A DNA stretch of 50,888 nt from Pseudarthrobacter enclensis (GTDB lineage: Bacteria; Actinomycetota; Actinomycetes; Actinomycetales; Micrococcaceae): the NCBI RefSeq assembly GCF_030811655.1, contig NZ_JAUSRE010000029.1, positions 1 to 50,888 of the forward strand, written 5' to 3'. The first letter of the stretch is position 1; each line of letters opens with the position of its first letter. Under the pieces are notes generated by a model. It made no database searches. It was not told where the DNA came from and was given only the letters and a program-made list of their open reading frames with translations. A program made the position numbers and the translations under genes. Below, piece by piece: positions 44,805-50,888 of the stretch.

Positions 44805-46727
44805 TCACGCGTGCGTCTTGTTGATCCTCCGAGCCAGGTTCTCGAAGTTGCTCAGCGTGGTCTGCGAGAGCTTCTCGACCTTGGCGGGGTTGCGGAGCAG
44901 TATCTCCGCCGGACGCCAGTGATCGAACTTGCCATCCAACGCCTCCAACCTCAGGATCAGGCGGTCGGGATGTTTAGCCAGACCACCCACCTTGTGCGAG
45001 GTGCCAAAGGCCTCGTTGTACAGCTCGAGGTAGTCGCCCGCGGTGAACAGGTCTTCGATGTCGCTGTGCTTCTGCTCCAGCACGGATCCGACGAACACGA
45101 CCCGCTTGCCGGCGATCTTGTTCGCCTTGATCGCGGCCTCGACCTTCCCGCCGCCCTCCGTGCCGGAGTCGAGGAGCACGGTCACTGACACCTTCTGCCC
45201 GAGCAGGGAGACGAACGCAGGCACGTTCGACGCCCCTCCGGCTGGGAGGATCCGCCACCGCTCGTCGAGTCCTTCACGCCGTTGATCACGAAGATAACGA
45301 CCGATCACGTCGAGGTACGCCAGGTCCGACGGGCCCTCGACCAGCAGATTCCGCTCCCCGATGAAGAGGTTCTGCGAGAGATCGTAGCCGAGGGCGGCCT
45401 GCAGGGGGAACGCGCTGTCCTCGCCGACCTCCAGGGCATCCGAGGACGTCACGGAACCGACGTCCTCGCCGCGGTCCTCCACAACGCGCACGCGCTCGAT
45501 CTCCTCGACCATGAAAGGCGAATGCGTCGTGTAGATGACCTGCCCGACCGGGGCGAGTCGCTTGTTGATGAAGCGCAGGAAGTCACGCTGCGCCTTCGCG
45601 TGGAGCGTCAACGCGGGCTCGTCGAGCAGGATCACCACGTCGTCGCGGTCCTCGAATTCGCTGAAGGCCGCGAGGAAGGAGAAGAACCACTGGTAACCCG
45701 ACGACCGGAGGGAGAAATTGTTCGTGAAATCGTGCTTGCGATCCTCGACGCGGAAGTTGAGGTAGCGCACGATGCTCGTCTGGCCGTTCGAAGCTGCAAC
45801 GGTCTCCGGTTCGATCTCCACCTTGATCCGCAGTTCGGGATTCGTGCTCCAGTACTCGGCCATCTCGCGGGAGAGGTCGCTGGACACGGCCTCGAGTTCC
45901 GCGGTGCGCGACTCGAATTCTGCGTCAGTCACGGAGTCGATGTCGGTGTCGGCCAGCCGGAGCAGCGCGCGGGCCGTCTGCTTCGGCGACGCACCGGGCT
46001 GCTCGTTCTCAAGAGTTCGCAGAGCGGCGACGTCCACGCGGCCCTCAAGGTTCTGGTATGACGCGAAGCGGAAAAACTTCGGCATCCGCGACCGCACAGT
46101 CTCCCTGGCGATCGCCCCCACGTCCTCTGCATCGCCAATCAGGGACGTGATCCTCCGCAACGCCTCGCCGGCGGCAGCAGCGTTCTCGTCTGCGTCCTCT
46201 TCGGCATCCTCCGCTGCTTCGACGACGGCCGGCGCAGGCTTGGGCTTGGAGGCGAGGGCCTCCTTGAGCGATGTGACGGTGGCGTGCACCTCCAGAAGGG
46301 TTTCGGCCTCTGGATGATCCGTGAGCACGTTCTTCAGGAACCGGGGCTCGTCGACCGACACCCCTATCCAGAGGCTGCCGTTGTAGCGCCGTCCGACGGT
46401 CACGGTCTCCCGAGTGACGACGCCCTCACCTAGTGCGTCGCGGAACGCTTCTAGGTCATTTTCGTCCAGCAGAAAAGTCGCTTCGATTGGCGAAACCACC
46501 GAGAGGTCTTCTTTCCTGCCGTCGCGCTTCCACCGCCAGCGCGGGTAGTCGTCGCGCTCGACGAATGTGTCGCCGTAGACCGGATTCAACCTGTACAGGG
46601 CGTCCAGCATCGTCGACTTTCCCGACTCGTTCATGCCGACCAAAGTTGTTACGTCTGACTCCACCGACACCTCCGTCGAGTCCAACACGTTCTTGTACCG
46701 GCGAACCCGGAACGATGTCAGCTTCAT
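44805..46727 (-). CDS. OLD-family ATPase with TOPRIM nuclease domain
   Basis: A 640-residue protein with an N-terminal SMC/RecF-type ATPase split by a long insertion: Walker A G31-M-N-E-S-G-K-S-T39, coiled and acidic insert (about 75-300), Walker B L-L-D-E-P-A-L-T-L-H near 365, and a T-T-H-S switch motif. The TOPRIM domain follows: L-L-V-E-G-P-S-D-L near 465 (catalytic Glu) and V-L-L-D-S-G-T near 515. This is the OLD/overcoming-lysogenization-defect architecture, also seen in GajA. No GajB-like helicase is adjacent, so Gabija is not supported. ATG 46727 is chosen over 46835: AAGGGGGA lies three bases before it, and the conserved fold starts there. Divergent from the conjugation operon. A phage-defence role is inferred. 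Confidence 0.85.
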   Translation of the reverse strand: MKLTSFRVRRYKNVLDSTEVSVESDVTTLVGMNESGKSTMLDALYRLNPVYGDTFVERDDYPRWRWKRDGRKEDLSVVSPIEATFLLDENDLEAFRDALGEGVVTRETVTVGRRYNGSLWIGVSVDEPRFLKNVLTDHPEAETLLEVHATVTSLKEALASKPKPAPAVVEAAEDAEEDADENAAAAGEALRRITSLIGDAEDVGAIARETVRSRMPKFFRFASYQNLEGRVDVAALRTLENEQPGASPKQTARALLRLADTDIDSVTDAEFESRTAELEAVSSDLSREMAEYWSTNPELRIKVEIEPETVAASNGQTSIVRYLNFRVEDRKHDFTNNFSLRSSGYQWFFSFLAAFSEFEDRDDVVILLDEPALTLHAKAQRDFLRFINKRLAPVGQVIYTTHSPFMVEEIERVRVVEDRGEDVGSVTSSDALEVGEDSAFPLQAALGYDLSQNLFIGERNLLVEGPSDLAYLDVIGRYLRDQRREGLDERWRILPAGGASNVPAFVSLLGQKVSVTVLLDSGTEGGGKVEAAIKANKIAGKRVVFVGSVLEQKHSDIEDLFTAGDYLELYNEAFGTSHKVGGLAKHPDRLILRLEALDGKFDHWRPAEILLRNPAKVEKLSQTTLSNFENLARRINKTHA

Positions 46728-47019
46728 TGCTCCCCCTTGTGCAGACCTTCGCTTTGCACGTTCAGCATACTTTGGGCCTCCGACACTCCGACGCTGAACC
46801 CGTTCGACCGTTTCGAATATAAGAGAGGACAACACCCCACGGCCGATTCAAGGTCGCGCCGAGCACCCTATACCGCATCGTCCAACGAACCCAGTAGAAA
46901 GCCGTCGGGCGCTAGGAACGACGCGATTTTGCTTCGCCTCCGCCAAATTGTCAGCCCCTTAGGCAAGACTGTGACCAGGCACGTGTTTCAACGCGCCGTA
47001 CACAGATAAGGACTGAATT
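46728..47019. promoter_or_regulatory. Divergent promoter region between the OLD gene and the conjugation operon
   Basis: A 292-base non-coding stretch. On the minus strand TATATT (46821-46816) is a plausible -10 box about 80 bases before the OLD start, without a good -35. On the plus strand TTGTCA (46949-46954) may be a -35 for the peptide operon, but no clear -10 follows. TAAGGA ends seven bases before the ATG at 47020 and is a good SD. No further element is recognised. Confidence 0.35.
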
Positions 47020-47157
47020 ATGGCTGAAAACCCCAACAAACCGGAAAACCCCAACAAACCGGAAAATCCGCAACACCCAGAGCACCCGGAGCACCCCGAC
47101 ACCCCAAACAATCCGGGCTTCCCGCCCCGCCCACCGAAACCGGGCAAGGTCGGTTAA
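47020..47157 (+). CDS. 45-residue x-x-Pro repeat peptide ending in Gly: candidate protein modifier
   Basis: Too short for usual gene callers, but well supported: AAGGA seven bases before the ATG, and a stop two bases before the E2-E1 gene. The product is M-A-E-N followed by Pro at every third residue from 5 to 41 (5, 8, 11 and so on, thirteen times). The other positions are Asn, Lys, Glu and His early and Gly, Phe, Arg and Lys late. It ends K-P-G-K-V-G, so the C-terminal residue is Gly. Strict x-x-Pro spacing favours a left-handed polyproline-II helix, not a globular fold, and there is no beta-grasp domain. E1 enzymes adenylate a C-terminal Gly, and its position directly before the E2-E1 gene makes it the natural candidate for the conjugated tag. 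It has four Lys (7, 13, 40, 43) that could form chains. The role is inference. Confidence 0.75.
   Translation: MAENPNKPENPNKPENPQHPEHPEHPDTPNNPGFPPRPPKPGKVG
47026..47061 (+). repeat. Tandem 18-bp repeat inside the peptide gene
   Basis: Two perfect copies of an 18-bp unit (47026-47043 and 47044-47061) encode E-N-P-N-K-P twice, and the next codons begin a third, partial copy. Further on GAGCACCC occurs twice. The gene seems to have grown by tandem duplication of a 9- or 18-bp unit, so length variants are expected in relatives. Confidence 0.85.
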
Positions 47158-47159
47158 CT

Positions 47160-48905
47160 ATGCGGCAGCTCCGCTCACTGCGGGACGGTCTCTTGCAGCA
47201 GGAAGTCCTTCGACTGCAAGAGGCCGGCTACGGTGTCCTCAAACAAGACGCGCCGGAGGGGGAACTTTGGGTGTTGACCGTCCTGGCTCCAGCGGAAAAA
47301 ACCGGGGTTGGTCCTCTTACGCTTTCCATAACTATTCCGGATTCGTACCCGTTGTTACCCCCGAGGGTAACTACGTCGGACCTGACAATGGGTCATCACC
47401 AACACCCGTTCTCAAAAGATCTTTGCCTCATTGAACGGTCCACCGAAAATTGGATTCCGGACTGGCATCTAGACGGCCTACTCGACAATCAGTTAAGGCG
47501 CGCAGTAGCCGCCGGACAGGCCACGGCAGGTCAAGGCATCGATGAGTTCGAACAGGGCGAACCATTTAGCGCATATTACAGTTACGCCGAACCCGCTGGT
47601 TTCCTGATCGATTCCGCCGGTATGGATCTTCCTGTTGGGGCCTCAGGAGAACTTGAAGCGTCCTTTACCCAAAGCAATGGTCCTGCAAAGCGGCTGCTCG
47701 TTATTCTGAACCAGATGTGGAAGGGTGCAGATCTGGTCTACCAAGCCCCTAAAGAGCTACACGCCGCCTTTGACCCTTACCCGCCCACCACGATAAGGGG
47801 TCGATGGGTCACCTTGGACAAACCTCCTGCCACTAACGACGCAAAAGAGATATGGCAGATCGCGCGGGAGGCTTGTCCAGTTTTTCCGCGACATAACAAT
47901 GTGCCACTAGAGGTTCTGGCAGTTGGTTTTCCCGAAGAGCACGGTGCAGATGTCACTGGCATGGGCTGGATCCTTGTCGTTAAGGAGCCTGGGGGCTTCC
48001 TGCAGAAGAAGGGCAGAGGCAAGGGGGCTCCCACCCCGCTCAAAAGCTCCGATTCACACCGACTAGTTCGCGCCTATCGAGCAGGTCATTCTGATCTCAC
48101 TTTTAGAGCCCCCGAAACTCATGGACTGGAAACAAAAAAGGTTGCAGTCCTCGGATGCGGTGCTATCGGCAGTATGGTCGTGGAACATTTAGCGCGCGCG
48201 GGAGTGGGCGAGTTCTATTTGCTCGATGAGGACACTTTGGAGCCAGGAAACCTGGCCCGACATGCTGGCGCTCTAGACACAATCTGCACAGACAAAAGCT
48301 CAGCGATGGCTCACCGTATCCACCAAATAAATCCCTATGCCCGATCTACGGCCAAGAAACTCCATATTGGACTGGCATCTCTGATCGAGGGCCAGACAGA
48401 AACAGAGTTCCTCGCTACGGTGTTCAACTCAGTCGATGTGGTCGTAGACGCAACAGTGGAAGTTGGCGTGCAACAATACTCAAGCCTCCTTGCCCAAGAT
48501 CTGGGGACCATGTGGGTGGCACTAGAGGGTTCGCCAGGAATCGCCGGGGGCAGCGTTGTCAAGATAGATCCCGCAGCTGAAGGCTGTTTCGGATGCTTCC
48601 AATGGCATCAAAACACCGGCTCGATACCTGAACCGCCCGTAGTTCACGGAGGACTTATACAACCTGCGGGTTGTGCCTCTCCAACCTTCACAGGCACTGG
48701 ATTTGACCTGTCGGTGATAGCACTTCAGGCTGCAAGAGTGATAGTTGGTGCCCTTATGAGATCAACGGTAGGCGGCTACCCTGAAGACGGTTACGACGCA
48801 CACATCCTTAGCCTTCGTGAACCTGGTGGCAGACCGATTCCGCCAACATGGCAGGGCTTCCAAGTCTCTCGGCACACGAAGTGCGGAAATCACGAGGTCG
48901 CATAA
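47160..48905 (+). CDS. E2-E1 fusion: ubiquitin-conjugating-like and ThiF/E1-like adenylation domains
   Basis: A 581-residue fusion. Residues 1 to about 150 are a bacterial E2 (UBC-like) domain: Y63-P-L-L-P-P68, then H82-P-F-S-K-D-L-C89-L-I, with Cys89 as the thioester cysteine. A linker domain (about 165-310) follows. The E1/ThiF domain has G332-C-G-A-I-G337, L-L-D356-E-D358, N364-L-A-R367-H and Lys379, i.e. the ATP-binding and adenylation residues. Downstream C476-F-G-C479, C505 and C575 could hold zinc or provide the E1 cysteine. The order E2 before E1 is the one found in Cap2 of CBASS and related bacterial conjugation systems, but no cyclase is nearby. The start is two bases after the peptide stop, and JAMM overlaps the 3' end. 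Codon and base use is less GC-rich than in the core genes. Confidence 0.88.
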   Translation: MRQLRSLRDGLLQQEVLRLQEAGYGVLKQDAPEGELWVLTVLAPAEKTGVGPLTLSITIPDSYPLLPPRVTTSDLTMGHHQHPFSKDLCLIERSTENWIPDWHLDGLLDNQLRRAVAAGQATAGQGIDEFEQGEPFSAYYSYAEPAGFLIDSAGMDLPVGASGELEASFTQSNGPAKRLLVILNQMWKGADLVYQAPKELHAAFDPYPPTTIRGRWVTLDKPPATNDAKEIWQIAREACPVFPRHNNVPLEVLAVGFPEEHGADVTGMGWILVVKEPGGFLQKKGRGKGAPTPLKSSDSHRLVRAYRAGHSDLTFRAPETHGLETKKVAVLGCGAIGSMVVEHLARAGVGEFYLLDEDTLEPGNLARHAGALDTICTDKSSAMAHRIHQINPYARSTAKKLHIGLASLIEGQTETEFLATVFNSVDVVVDATVEVGVQQYSSLLAQDLGTMWVALEGSPGIAGGSVVKIDPAAEGCFGCFQWHQNTGSIPEPPVVHGGLIQPAGCASPTFTGTGFDLSVIALQAARVIVGALMRSTVGGYPEDGYDAHILSLREPGGRPIPPTWQGFQVSRHTKCGNHEVA

Positions 48906-49366
48906 TCGAGACGCGAAAAAAGGTGCGGTGGGACGCACACACAAAACTCGACATCATCCAGGAAGCCGATGCTGCATTTCCCAACGAAACTGGGGGCATC
49001 CTCCTCGGCCACTGTCAAAAAGACTTCATCCACATCACTCACGCGATTGGGCCTGGCCCGAACGCCCACCACCAGCGCAGTACATTCACTCCCGATCGCG
49101 ACTGGCAGTACGAACGGATAGATGAACTGTTCAGTGGGTCTCAAGACACCCTTGCATACCTTGGAGATTGGCACACTCATCCCCAAGGTCTCCCCTGTCC
49201 CAGCAAGACCGACCTAGCGCTTCTGAACTTAATTGCCAAGTCGCCCGAGAGCCAATGTCCCGCACCGATCATGTGCATCCTCGCGCCCGATGCAACCGGG
49301 GAGTGGTTCGAGATGCTCTTCTTCTATGATCTGACCCAGGGTGAAGCACGGTTGCATTTGCTGTGA
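48848..49366 (+). CDS. JAB/JAMM metalloprotease (deubiquitinase-like)
   Basis: A 172-residue zinc isopeptidase. The complete JAMM signature is present: Glu47 in N-E-T-G-G-I-L-L-G and H109-T-H111-x7-S119-x2-D122, i.e. H-x-H-x(7)-S-x(2)-D. Such Prok-JAB proteins remove or mature ubiquitin-like tags (Cap3 in CBASS). The predicted ATG is 58 bases inside the E2-E1 gene; GTG 48881 and GTG 48923 are alternatives, the last leaving just enough N-terminus. The overlap indicates translational coupling. Because the peptide already ends in Gly, JAMM would more likely remove conjugates than mature a precursor. That is inference. Confidence 0.88.
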   Translation: MAGLPSLSAHEVRKSRGRIIETRKKVRWDAHTKLDIIQEADAAFPNETGGILLGHCQKDFIHITHAIGPGPNAHHQRSTFTPDRDWQYERIDELFSGSQDTLAYLGDWHTHPQGLPCPSKTDLALLNLIAKSPESQCPAPIMCILAPDATGEWFEMLFFYDLTQGEARLHLL

Positions 49367-49545
49367 AATTGCGATGGCCTGTTCAGACTGCAGTTGCTCG
49401 CTCGTTATTGCTGCAACGTCCACAGCCCGCACGAGGATCCTTTCTGGGTCGGGATTGACTTGCTCAGCAACGAATTGAGATTGAACGTGACCATTGGTTC
49501 GCTTGCCAAAGTGTAAACGGCGTACCACTGTGGTGAACTTGGGGC
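49367..49545. other. Gap between JAMM and DUF4062 genes
   Basis: 179 bases with no plus-strand gene that I can support. On the minus strand a 118-codon open frame (49229-49585) covers it; the part within the gap reads like ordinary protein (F-V-A-E-Q-V-N-P-D-P-E-R-I-L-V-R-A-V-D-V), but both ends are antisense to real genes. It may be a relic of a lost gene. No terminator is visible. Confidence 0.3.
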
Positions 49546-50691
49546 ATGACTGACGCTTCGTTGCTGGTTGATCAACGCTCGGCATCTTTGACTGCCTCCG
49601 AACAAGATGTAAAGGCGTGGGCTAGCGGGCGACGGGTGTTCGTTTCGAGTCTCATTACCGACATGCCCCAGGAACGCTCAGCAGTCCGTGCAGCAATCGA
49701 GACCATCGGCGCGACGCCGGTGATGTTCGAGGATTTAGGTCCTTTGGATGTGTCCGCAGATCAGGCTTATCTGGCGGGGGTGCGCAGCTCCGAGGTTTAT
49801 ATAGGCATGTGGGGACCCCGTTACGGCGTACGCATGTCCGACGGATACTCAGCGACCCATGCTGAGTATAGAGAAGCCGAACGCAACGGACTGAGGCTCT
49901 GCCTGTTTGTACATGGCGAGGCATCTGGCGAGATGGACGGCGCACAACGCGATCTCATTCAGGGTGCCCGCAACCTTTATACGACCAGTTCTTGGAGCGA
50001 TCCAGCAGATTTACAACAGCGAGTAATTCGGCGGCTAAAGGATCTGGCAGCTGAGGAGCTGGCACCATGGGTGCGCGTTGGGCGAGTACTCTTCCGGGCA
50101 CGTGAGATCACCAGTGACGGTAGGACGATCTCGATCACGGCCGACGTGCGAAGTGATGCAGTGCATGCCGAGTTGGTGCGTCTGCGCGACGGCCGGGCCA
50201 GCGGCGTCGCCTTTGCCTCTCCCACTGAAGCTCTGTCGGTGCAGCTGGCCGAGCTATCAACTCGAACAATCTCGACCATTGCGCACGAGGAGCGTCTGAC
50301 GCTGGTAGCTCAGGAGCGGCGATCGTCGCACATGCGAACTGCACTCAATGGTATTTCTGCCGATGAAGTGGCACGTCGCGCACTGTCCGACGGCCTCTTC
50401 GGAACTTCTACGCTCGGCGAGCAAGCTAGGTGGCTCGCACGTCCAACTGATCCCTTGGCCCCTTTACGGGGATCTGGTTTTGACGACAGCGTTCTGCGTC
50501 CGATCGCGCGACTACTGTTCACCGAACAACTCATTACCGACGGATCCGCAGCGCGGATCGACTCGTTCGCCCTCGGTCCCGCACACCAAGGTGCACGCCG
50601 ACTTCAAGCCACATGGACCCCGCCGCAAATTTATGTGAATGAACCGGACCCAGCCCGACTATCAATTGACGGAACTGTCACTGGTCTTTAA
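49546..50691 (+). CDS. DUF4062-domain protein
   Basis: A 381-residue protein. Residues 29-130 match DUF4062: V31-F-V-S-S35, then D-M-P-x-E-R-S-A-V-R-A-A-I-E, F-E-D-L-G, a V-R-S-S-E-V-Y-I-G strand, R-Y-G, and S-A-T-H-A-E-Y-R-E-A. The domain is a TIR-like alpha/beta fold often joined to STAND or other defence proteins. The C-terminal 210 residues are a separate, unassigned region, mostly helical with R-T-I-S-T-I-A-H-E-E, and may be a sensor or binding domain. It is 180 bases after JAMM on the same strand, so it may be an effector of the conjugation system or an independent defence gene. Neither is shown. Confidence 0.7.
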   Translation: MTDASLLVDQRSASLTASEQDVKAWASGRRVFVSSLITDMPQERSAVRAAIETIGATPVMFEDLGPLDVSADQAYLAGVRSSEVYIGMWGPRYGVRMSDGYSATHAEYREAERNGLRLCLFVHGEASGEMDGAQRDLIQGARNLYTTSSWSDPADLQQRVIRRLKDLAAEELAPWVRVGRVLFRAREITSDGRTISITADVRSDAVHAELVRLRDGRASGVAFASPTEALSVQLAELSTRTISTIAHEERLTLVAQERRSSHMRTALNGISADEVARRALSDGLFGTSTLGEQARWLARPTDPLAPLRGSGFDDSVLRPIARLLFTEQLITDGSAARIDSFALGPAHQGARRLQATWTPPQIYVNEPDPARLSIDGTVTGL

Positions 50692-50816
50692 GAGCGGCAC
50701 GGACAAACGATCGTTGCGTCCTCCACCCCCCGGCCCCCGGAGGATGGTTGCTCAGGAGTAAACTTGCCGTGATGGTAGCGCTGGGCTGCCATCGGGGGGT
50801 GCCTCTATGGTTTTCG

Positions 50817-50888
50817 TCAAGCCGCTGCGGGGTGGTTTCGTGGTTCCGGCTCCTGGTAGAGGGTTCCGTCTCGGAGCATGGCGAAGAG
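50817..50888 (-). mobile_element. 3' end of an IS110-type transposase/recombinase gene (cut by window edge)
   Basis: The frame is open from the window edge and ends with a stop at 50819-50817: L-F-A-M-L-R-D-G-T-L-Y-Q-E-P-E-P-R-N-H-P. The phrase (L/W)-F-A-M-L-R-D-G-T-x-Y/F is the usual C-terminus of IS110-family recombinases. Only 23 residues are present, so the family is tentative. The 125 bases between it and the DUF4062 stop may hold the right end of the element; I could not place its boundary. Confidence 0.5.

Noticed and set aside
44805..46727. Gabija system
   Set aside because: The OLD-type protein resembles GajA in architecture, but no UvrD-like GajB gene is adjacent on either side.
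46959..47147. Collagen-like Gly-x-x protein on the minus strand
   Set aside because: It is the antisense shadow of the x-x-Pro codon repeat (CCN read as NGG/GGN) and has no SD or independent support.
47020..47157. Pup-proteasome tagging gene
   Set aside because: The peptide is disordered and small, but lacks the C-terminal Gly-Gly-Gln/Glu, and the neighbours are E1/E2/JAMM rather than PafA, Dop or proteasome genes.
47160..50691. Type II CBASS (Cap2/Cap3-like proteins present)
   Set aside because: No CD-NTase gene or typical CBASS effector is found beside the E2-E1 and JAMM genes; the first gene is the Pro-repeat peptide. A cyclase outside the window is possible but would be out of order.

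Overview
The window is chromosomal DNA from a high-GC actinobacterium, most likely of the Arthrobacter/Pseudarthrobacter group (Micrococcaceae). This is inferred from the aa3/bc1 respiratory gene arrangement (ctaE-qcrCAB apart from ctaCDF), the DasR-like regulator next to ptsH, the hrcA-dnaJ-rsmE and phoH-ybeY-CNNM-era operons, many GTG starts, and Actinobacteria-restricted families (DUF3043, DUF3054, DUF3097). No rRNA or tRNA gene and no CRISPR array were seen.

Layout. 0-5.5 kb: two small genes, then a three-gene envelope/exopolysaccharide operon (NodB deacetylase fused to a GT2 synthase, a GH18-like lipoprotein, a secreted beta-barrel protein). 5.6-16.5 kb: an AsnC-type sensor domain, trpD, the cytochrome c oxidase and bc1 genes (ctaE-qcrC-qcrA-qcrB, ctaC-ctaD-ctaF), a DasR-like GntR regulator divergent from ptsH with a dre-like operator between them, and erpA. 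16.7-32.4 kb: an M20 peptidase, pyrD, uppS, recO, leuA with a Leu-codon leader peptide and attenuator, an M13 peptidase, an LCP ligase, and phoH-ybeY-CNNM-era. 32.7-43.6 kb: a GerMN lipoprotein, hrcA (with CIRCE)-dnaJ-rsmE, hemW, lepA, a lone PemK/MazF-like gene, rpsT and holA.

At about 44.5 kb the housekeeping order breaks. comEC is cut inside its conserved membrane core and the sequence changes to accessory DNA with visibly lower GC that runs to the window end. It carries an OLD-type ATPase/TOPRIM nuclease (minus strand) and, divergent from it, a compact operon: a 45-residue peptide built of thirteen x-x-Pro triplets and ending in Gly, an E2-E1 fusion (ubiquitin-conjugating-like plus ThiF/E1-like adenylation domain), and a JAMM/JAB deubiquitinase-like metalloprotease. 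A DUF4062 protein follows, and the last 72 bases look like the 3' end of an IS110-type recombinase gene.

The likely undescribed system is the peptide/E2-E1/JAMM operon. It has the enzymes of a ubiquitin-like conjugation and deconjugation cycle but no recognisable beta-grasp ubiquitin-like protein. The disordered, polyproline-II-like peptide with a free C-terminal glycine sits where the modifier would be expected. I propose it as the modifier, or as a conjugation substrate, of an antiphage conjugation module. The enzyme assignments rest on visible motifs; the role of the peptide is inference.
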